64,000 nt of DNA from JAFCUW01 sp049897565 (lineage in GTDB: Bacteria; Pseudomonadota; Gammaproteobacteria; Burkholderiales; Burkholderiaceae_D), in assembly GCF_049897565.1 (NCBI RefSeq), contig NZ_JAFCWM010000021.1, forward strand, positions 1 through 64,000, in the 5' to 3' direction. The notes beneath the pieces were generated by a model. It was not told the DNA's origin. It ran no database searches and saw only the letters and a list, made by a program, of their open reading frames with translations. The position numbers and the translations under genes are program-made. Shown in pieces: positions 18,116 to 27,169 of this stretch (position 1 is its first letter; each line of letters opens with the position of its first letter).

Positions 18116-20830
18116 ATGCAAGCGGCCAAATCGGTGGGCGCCGTGTCGACCAGCGCGCCAGCGCTGTTCCCGGCATTGCTGCGGCGCTGGCTCGGCCGCG
18201 GCCTCGAGACCCACATCTCGCTGCCGCTGTTCGCCTTGCCGCTGCTGGCAGCGATCTGGATGGTCACCAGCCATTTCGTGCGCATCGAGCAGGCCGCCGC
18301 CCATAATGCGGCGCGCGATTCGGTGCGCGAACTGATCGATACCTATGAAGCGCAACTGGCGCGCAACCTGGGCGGCATCGACCAGACGCTGAAGGTGCTC
18401 AAGTACGTCGTCGAACTCAAAGGCGCCGGCGCCGCCCTGCCGACGCTGAACGAAAAGGGCTTGCTGCCCTCCGGCCTGGTGTTCGTCGTCGCCATCGCCG
18501 ACCGCGACGGCATGGTGCTGGCGAGCAATCCGCCGGCGCCGCCGTCCAAGCTGTCGGGCGACAGCTTTTTCAAGTTCCACCGCAACAGCGACAGCGACAC
18601 CGTGTTTGTCAGCGAAACGCTGCGCGACGCCGGCAAGAACGAGGGGCACATGCATTTCACGCGCCGCCTCAACGACGCCGACGGGCGCTTCGCCGGCATC
18701 GTCATCGTCGAAGCCGATCCGGTCTACTTCACCAGCGGCTACGAGCGGTCGCGCCAGGGCGAGCGGGGCGTGCTGGCCATGATCGGCGCCGATGGCGTGA
18801 TGCGAGCGATGCGCAGCGGCGACAAGGTCAGCTGGGGTCAGACGACCCGACTTGCCGCGGTCGAGAGCACTGCCACGCCAGTCGCCAGCCCATGGGACGG
18901 CGTGGCGCGCTACATCAGCGTGCGGCCGCTGCACGGCTTCCCCCTCAGCGCGATGGTCGCGCTCGACCGTGACGAACAGGTCGCCCCGTTCGACCTGCGC
19001 GGGCGCACCTACCTGTGGGGCGCGGCAATCGGCAGCGTCCTGCTGGTGCTGATCGTGACCTTGGTGTGCCTGTGGTCGTGGCAACTGACGCGCACCCAGC
19101 GCCGCAGCAGGCGCGCGCAGGAGACCTTCGCCGCCGCTTCCGAAGCGAGCCTGGATGCGTTTTTCGTCATGCGCAGCGTGCGCGACCATAGCGGCGCGAT
19201 CGTCGACTTCAGCATCGAGGCGATCAACGGGCGCGCCGAGCTGCTCACTGGGCGCAGCCGCACATCGCTGATCGGCTCTACCGTCCTGGCGCTGATGCCG
19301 AGCTACCGCCAGAACGGCATCTTCGACGACCTGGTCGATGCCGTTCGCTCCGGCGGCATGCGCGAAGCCGAATGGAGCGGCGGGACGGCGCGCACCGGCA
19401 ACATGTGGATGCACCGCCAGGTGGTGGCGGTGGAAGACGGCTTGGTGGCAATCGTGCGCGACATTACCGAGCGCAAGCTGGCCGAGCAACGCATTTACCA
19501 CATGGCCCACCACGACGAGCTGACCGGCCTGCCCAACCGCAGCCTGATCCGCGATCGCCTCGACCAGGCCATCTTGCATGCCCAGCGCAAGAGCCGCTGC
19601 GTGGCGGTCGCCTTCATCGACCTCGACAGCTTCAAGCTCGTCAACGACGGCCTCGGCCACAACGCCGGCGACGCGCTGCTGCAAGTGGTCGGCGCCCGCA
19701 TGCAAAGCTGCCTGCGGGCCGACGACACGGTCGGCCGCTTCGGCGGCGACGAATTTGTCATCATCCTCGCCGACCTTGGCGACGACGCGCTGGTGATCGT
19801 GCAGGTGCTCGAGAACATCCGCCAGGCGGTGACGCGCCCGATGCAGCTCGGCGGCCAGGAAGTGCAGGTATCGTGCAGCACGGGCGTGGCGATGTATCCG
19901 CGCGACGGCGCCGAGCCGAACACGCTGATGATGAACGCCGACGCCGCCATGTACCGCGCCAAGGAGACGGGCAACAACCGCCTGCTGTTCTACACCCGGG
20001 AAATGAACGCCCGCGTGGAAGAAAAGCTGTTGCTGCTCGAAGGGCTGCGCAACGCCATCGAGCAACAGCAGTTCAGCCTGCTGTACCAGCCGAAGGTCGA
20101 CCTTCGCAGCGGCCTCATTTTCGGCGTCGAGGCGCTGATCCGATGGCACCACCCGGAACACGGAATGATCTCGCCATTGCGCTTCATCGGCCTGGCCGAG
20201 GAAAGCGGCCTGATTGTCGCCATCGGCGACTGGGTGCTGCGCACCGCGTGCCACCAGAACATGGCGTGGCGCGTCGCCGGACTGGCGCCGATCAGCATGT
20301 CGGTCAACGTTTCGCCGCGCCAGTTCGAGGAGCTGCGACTGGTCGAGCGTGTCGCCCTTGCGCTCGAGGACAGCATGCTGCCGGCCGACGGGCTCGAACT
20401 GGAAGTGACGGAAAGCCTGATCATGCGCGACCTGGCGCAGTCGGTCGGCAAGATGGGCGAACTGAAGGCGATGGGCATCTCGCTGTCGATCGACGATTTC
20501 GGCACCGGCTATTCGAGCCTGTCCGCGCTCAAGTCTTTCCCCATCAGCAGCCTGAAGATCGATAAGTCGTTCGTCAGCGAACTGGCCGACAATGCCGACG
20601 ACCAGGCTATTGCGATGGCGGTCATCTCGCTCGGCCACAAGCTGAACCTGCGCGTCATCGCTGAAGGCGTCGAGACCGAACAGCAGCGCGACTTTTTGCG
20701 CCGCAACGACTGTGACGAGATGCAGGGGTACCTGTTCAGCCGTCCGCTGCCGCCGGACGCCGTGGCCGACATGCTGCGCGCTCAGACGCTGCAGTCGGCC
20801 GAGCAGCTGTGCGATGTGGCAGGCGCATGA
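18116..20830 (+). CDS. Membrane c-di-GMP enzyme: Cache-like sensor, PAS, GGDEF and EAL
   Basis: A 904-residue protein. Transmembrane helices at about 37-56 and 300-322 flank a periplasmic Cache-like sensor; then a PAS-like segment (about 335-440), a GGDEF domain with intact GGDEF (RFGGDEFVII, about 540-547), and an EAL domain with intact EAL (GVEALIRW, about 671-678) plus downstream catalytic-type motifs (NVSPRQF, EVTESL, DDFGTGYSSL, KIDKSFV). Both making and breaking c-di-GMP are possible. It is the third gene of an operon with a porin-like and a PstS-like protein, 7 nt after the latter. Confidence 0.92.
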   Translation: MQAAKSVGAVSTSAPALFPALLRRWLGRGLETHISLPLFALPLLAAIWMVTSHFVRIEQAAAHNAARDSVRELIDTYEAQLARNLGGIDQTLKVLKYVVELKGAGAALPTLNEKGLLPSGLVFVVAIADRDGMVLASNPPAPPSKLSGDSFFKFHRNSDSDTVFVSETLRDAGKNEGHMHFTRRLNDADGRFAGIVIVEADPVYFTSGYERSRQGERGVLAMIGADGVMRAMRSGDKVSWGQTTRLAAVESTATPVASPWDGVARYISVRPLHGFPLSAMVALDRDEQVAPFDLRGRTYLWGAAIGSVLLVLIVTLVCLWSWQLTRTQRRSRRAQETFAAASEASLDAFFVMRSVRDHSGAIVDFSIEAINGRAELLTGRSRTSLIGSTVLALMPSYRQNGIFDDLVDAVRSGGMREAEWSGGTARTGNMWMHRQVVAVEDGLVAIVRDITERKLAEQRIYHMAHHDELTGLPNRSLIRDRLDQAILHAQRKSRCVAVAFIDLDSFKLVNDGLGHNAGDALLQVVGARMQSCLRADDTVGRFGGDEFVIILADLGDDALVIVQVLENIRQAVTRPMQLGGQEVQVSCSTGVAMYPRDGAEPNTLMMNADAAMYRAKETGNNRLLFYTREMNARVEEKLLLLEGLRNAIEQQQFSLLYQPKVDLRSGLIFGVEALIRWHHPEHGMISPLRFIGLAEESGLIVAIGDWVLRTACHQNMAWRVAGLAPISMSVNVSPRQFEELRLVERVALALEDSMLPADGLELEVTESLIMRDLAQSVGKMGELKAMGISLSIDDFGTGYSSLSALKSFPISSLKIDKSFVSELADNADDQAIAMAVISLGHKLNLRVIAEGVETEQQRDFLRRNDCDEMQGYLFSRPLPPDAVADMLRAQTLQSAEQLCDVAGA

Positions 20831-21688
20831 CTTGCGGCGCCGGCTGCTGCGGCTGCTCACGGGCGACGATCCGAAACTGCGCCGCCTGCTCGGCTACTGG
20901 GCGGCGACGGGCGTGTTCTACATGTTCACCATGTGGCTGATGTAGCTGCAGATACGGATTGGGAACGTCGAGCGCGAAGCGGGCACCGCGCGCATCGGGT
21001 TCGGCACGGCGTGCGTGGCCGCTTGCTATGCGATGATCCGCGCCAGCCACGCGCTGCGCATCGCGCCGTCGGTGATGGCGGCCTTGCAGGCGCTCATTGC
21101 GTTTGGCTGCAACGCGGCAAGCTATGCGATCACCGGACCGATTCGCGGCGCCACGCTGATGCTGCCGCTGGTGATGATCGTGTCCTGCACCTTTTCGCTG
21201 CGACCGCGTCAGACGCTGGCGCCGTGCGGTGCCACCACCGCCATGTCCGGCGCGACCATGGACTGGCTGGTGGCAAGCGATCCGCTGCATTTTCCGCTGG
21301 ACGTCGAAATCGTCCACTTCGCGCTGGTCGCCGCGTCGCTGCTGGAGCTGTCGCAGCTGACGGGCGAAATGGGCAAGCTGCGGGTGCGCCTGAAGCGCCA
21401 GAAGGAGGAACTGCTGGCGGCGGTGGCGGCGAGCAGTTTTTGCTGATGCTGCCCAGAACCACGCCGGCCGACGCCACGGCCGTGCTGCAGCGGATGGCCG
21501 AGCGCGTGCGCACGATGCGCATCGGCGAACTCGATGGCGAACTGACGGTGACGTTTTCGACCGGCCTGGCCGAGCGCAGCGCCGACGAGCCGTTCGCCGG
21601 CACCATCTCGCGCGCCGACCGCGCGCTGTACATCGCCAAGGCGTCGGGGCGCAACCAGGTGATCCCGATCGAGGCGCCGGCCGCTTAG
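20814..21688 (+). pseudogene. Decayed membrane diguanylate cyclase
   Basis: The frame starts at 20814 (MWQAHDLRRRLL), overlapping the previous gene, and encodes a multi-helix membrane domain. It carries an in-frame TAG at 20943-20945 (probably CAG to TAG), continues to a coiled KRQKEELLAAV at about 21425, then jumps frame straight into GGEQFLLMLPRTTP and the C-terminal half of a GGDEF domain (ADRALYIAKASGRNQV). The first half of the GGDEF domain is missing. Two lesions, a nonsense codon and an internal deletion with frameshift, make activity very unlikely. Confidence 0.85.
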
Positions 21689-21722
21689 TTCACGCAACGT
21701 CGTTAGAGATAAGTTACAAAAA

Positions 21723-22286
21723 TTACGTTCGCGGTATCGATGCCTGTCCGCTTGCCTGCAACCGTTGCACGATCGCTTGCGGCGTAACCTCGACCAGCAT
21801 CAGGGCGGCATGTTCGGCGCGCACGAAGCCTTCGGCCCGCAGGTGGCCGATGAAGCCGACCAGCCCATCGTAGAAGCCGTTCACGTTGAGCACGCCGACC
21901 GGCTTGGCATGGATGCCGAGCTGCGACCAGGTCAGCATCTCGAACAGTTCTTCGAGCGTGCCCATCCCGCCCGGCATGGCAATGAAGCCGTCCGACAGCT
22001 CCGCCATCATCGCTTTGCGTTCATGCATGTCCTTGACGACGAACAGGCGCGTGAGGCCAGTGTGGCCGACTTCGCGCTCGACCAGCGCGCGCGGAATCAC
22101 CCCGGTCGCTTCGCCGCCGAGGCGCAGCACTTCGTCTGCCAGCACCCCCATCAGGCCGACGTTGCCGCCGCCGTAGACCAGGCCGATGTTATGCGACACC
22201 AGCACCTGCGCCAGCGCGCGGGCGGTGTCGGCGTACAGCGGATCGGCGCCTGGCGAGGCGCCGCAATACACACAGATCGACTTCAT
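21723..22286 (-). CDS. LOG family protein (nucleotide 5'-monophosphate phosphoribohydrolase type)
   Basis: A 187-residue Rossmann-fold protein with the LOG signature PGGMGTLEELFE and the N-terminal VYCGASPGADPLYADTA, plus YGGGNVGLMG. Family members cleave cytokinin riboside monophosphates or AMP to base and ribose-5-phosphate. The ATG at 22286 (MKSICVY) fits the family start. It is the last gene of a TetR-TPR-LOG operon, 7 nt downstream of the TPR gene. Confidence 0.92.
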   Translation of the reverse strand: MKSICVYCGASPGADPLYADTARALAQVLVSHNIGLVYGGGNVGLMGVLADEVLRLGGEATGVIPRALVEREVGHTGLTRLFVVKDMHERKAMMAELSDGFIAMPGGMGTLEELFEMLTWSQLGIHAKPVGVLNVNGFYDGLVGFIGHLRAEGFVRAEHAALMLVEVTPQAIVQRLQASGQASIPRT

Positions 22287-22293
22287 CGTTTTC

Positions 22294-23070
22294 CTATCCG
22301 TTTTCCAGCTGTGCCCTGGCCGCCTCGACTTCGAGGCGCTCCTTGGCGTCTTGCGGCGCAAGCGCCGCCGCTTCCTTGAGCAGCCTGGCCGCTTCGTCCA
22401 TCTTCTTGCGCCCTTCGAGCAGCACCACCGCGTTGGCGTATTCGATGCGGGCGGCGGCCGACGCCGGATTGAGCACCAGCGCCTGCTGGAACGCGCGGTG
22501 GCATTCGTCCTTGCGGGCGCCGTAAGTCAGGCCGCCGATCATCGCGCCGACGCTGCCGATGATCTCGGCGTGATAGGCGCCCAGCGCGGTATGCGCATCG
22601 GCGTGGCCGGGCGCGAGCGCGATGGTGCGGTCCAGGCAGTTGCGCACCTTGGTGCCGATGCCGTGGGTGAGCGCCTTGACGATCGAGATGCGCTGGAAGT
22701 AGCGTCCCATCGCGTAAGCCTGCCAGTAGTAGCCGGCCGGGTTGTCGGGCTGCTCGGCCTGGTGGCGCTCGCAGCGCTCGGCCACCTCCTCGAACAGCGC
22801 CAGCTGCTTTTTCTCGCTCGGCTCGAGGTAGCTGGCGTGGGTGCAGGTGGCCTTGTGGGCGACCGAGTAGCCGTCGATGCCGGCCGACAGGCCAAGGCGC
22901 ATCGCCTGTTCGAACTGGCCGGCGTGGAAGGCGATCCAGGCGTCCACCAGCACCGCCTTGCCGGGAAACGGCTCGGCGTCGCCGACATGCAGGCGGTTCC
23001 ATGCCGACTTCAGCGAAGCGGCTTCGTGAACGTAGGCGTCATCAGGGTGCGGAAATGCGGTCCATGCCAT
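22294..23070 (-). CDS. Tetratricopeptide-repeat protein
   Basis: A 258-residue cytoplasmic protein without a signal peptide. TPR-like helices are visible in the C-terminal half (ADAHTALGAYHAEIIG; CHRAFQQALVLNPASAAARIEYANAVVLL; MDEAARLLKEAAALAPQDAKERLE, each a separate helix pair). The function is unknown; TPRs suggest a protein-protein adaptor. GGAGACCGCC lies directly before the ATG. It sits between a TetR regulator (15 nt upstream) and the LOG gene. Confidence 0.75.
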   Translation of the reverse strand: MAWTAFPHPDDAYVHEAASLKSAWNRLHVGDAEPFPGKAVLVDAWIAFHAGQFEQAMRLGLSAGIDGYSVAHKATCTHASYLEPSEKKQLALFEEVAERCERHQAEQPDNPAGYYWQAYAMGRYFQRISIVKALTHGIGTKVRNCLDRTIALAPGHADAHTALGAYHAEIIGSVGAMIGGLTYGARKDECHRAFQQALVLNPASAAARIEYANAVVLLEGRKKMDEAARLLKEAAALAPQDAKERLEVEAARAQLENG

Positions 23071-23085
23071 GGCGGTCTCCTTGTG

Positions 23086-23751
23086 TCACTTCAGTTTCTT
23101 CAGGTATTCCTGCGACAGCTTCTCGAACAGCGTGTGGGTGTCGCCGCGCAGGTACGGGCCGACCAGCGAGAGCACCTGGAAGCAGCCGCGCGCGAGCGCG
23201 TCGGCCATCGCCTGCTGCTCGGTGTAGTTGCGCGGATTGCGCACGTATTCGTACGACAGCCAGTACGTCGCCACCACTACCATGTTGGTGGCCATCGCGT
23301 CGATCTGGGCGTCGGACGCTTCCAGCGACTGCTCGGTGCGCAGGTCGAGGCACAGCTGCTTGGCGACCTTGATCTTGTGCGCCAAAATCAGCTTGAAGTG
23401 CAGTTCGAGCTTGCGGTTGCGCGACAGCAGGTCGTTCAGGTCGCGGTAGAAAAAGCGGTAGCGCCAGATCAGCTCGAACATCAGGTGCAGGTACAGCCAG
23501 ACGTCTTCGATGTTCGAGCGGCGCCCTTCCGGCACTGTCAGGATGCGTTCGATCTCGGCTTCGAACTTGGCGAAGATCGAGTTGACGATGTCGTCCTTGT
23601 TGCGAAAATGGTAGTACAGGTTGCCCGGCGAGATATTCATCTCTTCGGCAATGACCGTCGTCGTGATGTTCGGCTCGCCAAACTCGTTAAACAGCCGCAA
23701 CGACAATTCGAGGATGCGTTCGCGGGTGCGGCGTGGAGCTTTCTGGAGCAT
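23086..23751 (-). CDS. TetR/AcrR family transcriptional regulator
   Basis: A 221-residue regulator. The N-terminal helix-turn-helix reads RERILELSLRLFNEFGEPNIT then VIAEEMNISPGNLYYHFRNKDDIV (about 10-55); the rest is an all-helical ligand-binding domain of the DUF-type found in fatty-acid or membrane-stress TetR proteins. It probably controls its own operon (TPR and LOG genes downstream). No operator was identified with certainty. Confidence 0.9.
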   Translation of the reverse strand: MLQKAPRRTRERILELSLRLFNEFGEPNITTTVIAEEMNISPGNLYYHFRNKDDIVNSIFAKFEAEIERILTVPEGRRSNIEDVWLYLHLMFELIWRYRFFYRDLNDLLSRNRKLELHFKLILAHKIKVAKQLCLDLRTEQSLEASDAQIDAMATNMVVVATYWLSYEYVRNPRNYTEQQAMADALARGCFQVLSLVGPYLRGDTHTLFEKLSQEYLKKLK

Positions 23752-23804
23752 GGCGGGCGACGTGGGTTTTTACTCCCCGAAGCATAACACCGAATGCGGC
23801 AAAA

Positions 23805-24572
23805 CTAGGCGGCGGCGCGCCGCGCCTGCACCTCGAACCCCTCACGCACCGCGGCGCGCAGTTCGGCGCCATCCCAAGGCTTTGGAAAGCAGCGGTCGAT
23901 GTCGCCGCGCTCGATCGCCAACGTCACCGCGGCCGAATCGGCCAGCGCCGTGAGCATGATACGGTAGCAGTCCGGGCGCAGCTGGCGGGCGCGCTCAAAG
24001 AACGCGGTGCCGCTCATCAGCGGCATGCACTGGTCGCAGGCGACCACCTGCACCGCGCCGCCGGCAACGAGGGCGATGGCGTCGGCCGCGTTGGAGGCCG
24101 AGACGATCGTGTAGCCGTCCCGCGCCAGGAAGTCGCGCAGGATGTCGACCATGAAGGGGTCGTCGTCGACGATCAGCAAGGTGCCGGCGGCCGCCACGTC
24201 AAGGGGGAACGGCGCGAGGAACGGCGCCAGCTCGCCGACGAACTGCTCCGGCTCGATCGGCTTGCCGATGTAGCCGTCGAAGCCGGCGGCCAGCAATCGC
24301 TCGCGGTCGCCCAGCATGGCCAGCGCCGTCACCGCCAGCACCGGCGTGCGGCGCAGCCGCGGGTCGGCCTTGAGCTGCGCGACCACGCCGTAGCCATCGA
24401 GCCTGGGCAGATGGACGTCGCATAAAACCAGGTCGGGCAGTTCGGCCTGCGCCAGCCGCACCCCCGACTCGCCGTCGAACGCCATCAGCGGCGTGTGGCC
24501 GAACGCGGTCAGCAGGTAAGACATCAACTCCATGTTGGTGGGATTGTCTTCGATGATAAGAATGCGCGCCAC
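23805..24572 (-). CDS. Double receiver-domain response regulator
   Basis: A 255-residue protein made of two CheY-like receiver domains and nothing else. Domain 1 (about 1-120): acidic pair in LIIEDN, phospho-acceptor Asp in VLCDVHLPRLDG, Thr in VTALA, Lys in GKPIE. Domain 2 (about 130-250): LIVDDDP, acceptor in VVACDQCMPLMSG, LTALAD, FPKPW. With no output domain it must act by protein contact, for instance as a phospho-relay or on a hybrid kinase. It is 32 nt downstream of the lipase operon and may be read from the same transcript. Confidence 0.88.
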   Translation of the reverse strand: MARILIIEDNPTNMELMSYLLTAFGHTPLMAFDGESGVRLAQAELPDLVLCDVHLPRLDGYGVVAQLKADPRLRRTPVLAVTALAMLGDRERLLAAGFDGYIGKPIEPEQFVGELAPFLAPFPLDVAAAGTLLIVDDDPFMVDILRDFLARDGYTIVSASNAADAIALVAGGAVQVVACDQCMPLMSGTAFFERARQLRPDCYRIMLTALADSAAVTLAIERGDIDRCFPKPWDGAELRAAVREGFEVQARRAAA

Positions 24573-24604
24573 GGGGATCCTGAAACTGGGAACGGACCTT
24601 CAGC

Positions 24605-25558
24605 TTACCTGCGCGAGTGCGGTTTTGTCCATGCCGCCGTGACGATCTCGCGCATCACCATCGCCAGCACGCGGCGGTTGCGCCCCAGCGCGACGTGGCC
24701 GACGCCGCCGAATTCGACATTGCGCGCCCCTTCCAGCCGGCTCGACGTCTGCGGCGAGATGATGTTGTCGTGGTGGGTGTAGATCGACGTGATCAGCGCG
24801 CGGGTGGCATCGCTTTCGCTGGCGGCGAGCTGGCACAGCCAGTCGTTTGCGGTGCCGTCGGCAGCGCGGGCGCGGCGCATCTGCGCGGCGTTTTGGCCAA
24901 GCCCGAAACTGGCCAGACAGGTGCCGTGGTGCGGCGTGCCGAGCGTGATGAGGCGCGCCACCGGCCCGGCGCCGTGGCGCCGCATCCACGCGCGCGCCAC
25001 CAGGCCGCCCATGCTGTGGGCGACGATCACCAACTGCGCCGCGCCGGTGCGCTCGCACAGCTGTTCGACGGCGCGCTGCACCAGCGGCGCGTAGTCGTCG
25101 ATGGCGCCGCCGATCGGCTCGAGGTCGAGCGTGGCGTAGCTGATGCGGGCGGCGTCGAGGCGCGGCGCCAGCGCGCTCCAGTAGCCGCTGTTGCAGCCGT
25201 AACCGTGCAGCATCAGCACCGGCGGCGCGGTCGATTCGGCAAACACCACTTGGCGCGCCAGCGCGCGCGGCATGGTCCACGACGACTGCAGCATCGACGC
25301 GGTGAATTCTTCGCCGAACAGCTGCAGGCGGGCGGCGGCGCCGAGCCGGAAGCGCTCCGGCGTGGCGCTGGCCGAGCGGCTGCTGAGGCGGAAGTTGTTG
25401 GCGTTGATCAGCAAGCGCACCAGCAGCACGGCGGCGAGGCCGGCGGCCAGGCCCGCCCAGCGGTTCCAGCCAAGCCAGCTGACCGCGGCCGCGCCGATGC
25501 CGAGTGCGGCCACGGCCTGCACCAGCAGCAGCCATCGCAGCAACGAACGGGCGCGCAT
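24605..25558 (-). CDS. Alpha/beta-hydrolase, lipase-like, membrane-anchored
   Basis: A 317-residue protein. Two N-terminal hydrophobic helices (about 7-50) anchor a lipase domain: oxyanion region VLMLHGYGCNSGYW, nucleophile elbow VAHSMGG (Ser at about 181), TLGTPHHGTCLA, and a candidate His in GGVGHVAL near the C-terminus. It resembles bacterial triacylglycerol lipases and esterases (LipA / PGAP1-like). It begins 3 nt after the GMC oxidoreductase stop, so ester cleavage may supply an alcohol to that enzyme (inference). Confidence 0.85.
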   Translation of the reverse strand: MRARSLLRWLLLVQAVAALGIGAAAVSWLGWNRWAGLAAGLAAVLLVRLLINANNFRLSSRSASATPERFRLGAAARLQLFGEEFTASMLQSSWTMPRALARQVVFAESTAPPVLMLHGYGCNSGYWSALAPRLDAARISYATLDLEPIGGAIDDYAPLVQRAVEQLCERTGAAQLVIVAHSMGGLVARAWMRRHGAGPVARLITLGTPHHGTCLASFGLGQNAAQMRRARAADGTANDWLCQLAASESDATRALITSIYTHHDNIISPQTSSRLEGARNVEFGGVGHVALGRNRRVLAMVMREIVTAAWTKPHSRR

Positions 25559-25561
25559 GGC

Positions 25562-27169
25562 CTAGGCGCGCGCCCTGGCAAGCGAACGCGCCAGCGCGTC
25601 GGCCAGCCGCGCGGTGACGGCGTAAATCGTCAGCTGCGGATTGGCGCCGATCGAGGTCGGAAACAGCGAGCCGTCGTGCACCGACAGGTTGCGCACGCCG
25701 TGGTAGCGGCCGTCCGGCCCGGTGACGCCGAGGCGCGGGTCGGGCGACATGCCGCAGCCGCCCATCACGTGGGCCGACACCAGGCGCGTGACGTGGCTGC
25801 GGTACGGCAGACCGGCGATGCCCTGCTTCGCCGCCGCCCAGCTGGTGTAGTTGGCGGCCATCTCGTGCATCGGCTGCACCGATGTGGCGCCGGCGGCGAA
25901 CTGGATCTCGGCCATCGACAACAGCGCGCGGCGCACGCCGTCCCATACGTAGGGCGTGACCGGATAGTCGAGCACGGGCGCGCCGTCGGCCTGCAAGGCG
26001 ACGCTGCCGCCGGCCGATTCGGCGTGAAAGCCGTCGCGCAGCAGCGCCAGCAACGCATGCACGTGCGGGAACTGCTGCATCATCTGCGCGTGCGCCTGGC
26101 CGAAGCCGGCCAATGTGGTGGCCAGCAGCAGCGGGTGCAGCGGCGGCGCTTCGAGCTTGTAGCCGATGGCGCCGCCGAGCGGCACGCTGTCGAGAAAATG
26201 GTCCGAATAAATCGTCTGCGGCGCGCCCGCGTGGCCGTCGACGCGCTGCGCGAAGACGGCGCCCGACACCGCCGTCGGGTGCAGGAAGGTGCGCCGGCCG
26301 AGCAGGCCGTGCGGGTCGGGCGCCCTGGAACGCAGCAGCAGAGCGGGCGAATTGATGGCGCCGCCGGCGACGACGAAGTGGCGCGCGCGCAGCAGGACGG
26401 TGTGGCCGGTCGGCGCCAGACCATCGGCGCCGAGCGCGCTGCACACCAGGTGATCGACGGCGTCGCCGCGAAACACCAGCCGCTCGGCGCGCATGCGGGT
26501 GATCAGGGTGGCCTTGTGGTCCAGCGCCGACGGGATGGTCGTCACCAGCATCGATTGCTTGGCGTTGGTCGGGCAGCCCATGCCGCAATAGCCGAGGTTC
26601 CAGCAGCCCTTGACGTTGCGCCGGATGGCGCCGGTGGCGATGCCCAACCTGGCGGCGCCGCGCTGCAGCAGGTCGTTGTTTTCGTTGGGCGGCGTCAGCC
26701 ACGGCGCCACGCCGAGGCGCGCCTCCATGCGGGCGAACCACGGCGCCAGCGCGGCGCTGGAGTAGTCGGCCAGGCCGAAGCGCCGCTGCCAGTGCGCGAG
26801 CGTGGCGTCGGGCGTACGAAAGCTCGACGTCCAGTTGACCGTGGTCGAGCCGCCGACGGTGCGCCCCTGCAGGATGTTGATCGCCTTGTCGCGCGTCTTG
26901 CGCGCGCCCGACTCCTGGTACAGCGCCGGGTAGGCCTCGGCTTCGCGCATCTTGAAGTCGCTGGAAGACTTCAGCGCGCCCTCCTCGACGATGACTACTT
27001 TGAGGCCCGCCTGCGCGAGCATCTCGGCGCTGACGCCGCCGCCGGCGCCGCTGCCGACGATGACGACGTCGGCCTCGATGGTGCGGCCGGCGCGAAGCCG
27101 CGCGCCGTCGATGACGTCCCAGCCGCGCGCCAGCCCGGCCTGGATCGGATCGGCAATCGGCCCGCTCAT
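25562..27169 (-). CDS. GMC-family FAD oxidoreductase
   Basis: A 535-residue flavoenzyme. The Rossmann FAD motif VVIVGSGAGGGVSAEMLAQAG is near residue 33; GGSTTVNWTSSFR and the C-terminal GGCGMSPDPRLGV ... DGSLFPTSIGANPQLT segment are GMC signatures, with the catalytic His region at SHVTRLVSAHVMGG. GMC enzymes oxidise alcohols or sugars. The ATGA overlap (27166-27169) with the upstream Tat-signal protein indicates translational coupling. The pairing resembles the large and small subunits of membrane gluconate/alcohol dehydrogenases; the triheme cytochrome would be the third subunit. Confidence 0.9.
   Translation of the reverse strand: MSGPIADPIQAGLARGWDVIDGARLRAGRTIEADVVIVGSGAGGGVSAEMLAQAGLKVVIVEEGALKSSSDFKMREAEAYPALYQESGARKTRDKAINILQGRTVGGSTTVNWTSSFRTPDATLAHWQRRFGLADYSSAALAPWFARMEARLGVAPWLTPPNENNDLLQRGAARLGIATGAIRRNVKGCWNLGYCGMGCPTNAKQSMLVTTIPSALDHKATLITRMRAERLVFRGDAVDHLVCSALGADGLAPTGHTVLLRARHFVVAGGAINSPALLLRSRAPDPHGLLGRRTFLHPTAVSGAVFAQRVDGHAGAPQTIYSDHFLDSVPLGGAIGYKLEAPPLHPLLLATTLAGFGQAHAQMMQQFPHVHALLALLRDGFHAESAGGSVALQADGAPVLDYPVTPYVWDGVRRALLSMAEIQFAAGATSVQPMHEMAANYTSWAAAKQGIAGLPYRSHVTRLVSAHVMGGCGMSPDPRLGVTGPDGRYHGVRNLSVHDGSLFPTSIGANPQLTIYAVTARLADALARSLARARA

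Noticed and set aside
17966..20860. A 964-codon open frame antisense to the GGDEF-EAL gene
   Set aside because: Low-information His/Gln/Arg-rich product with no start signal; the sense strand carries intact GGDEF and EAL motifs.
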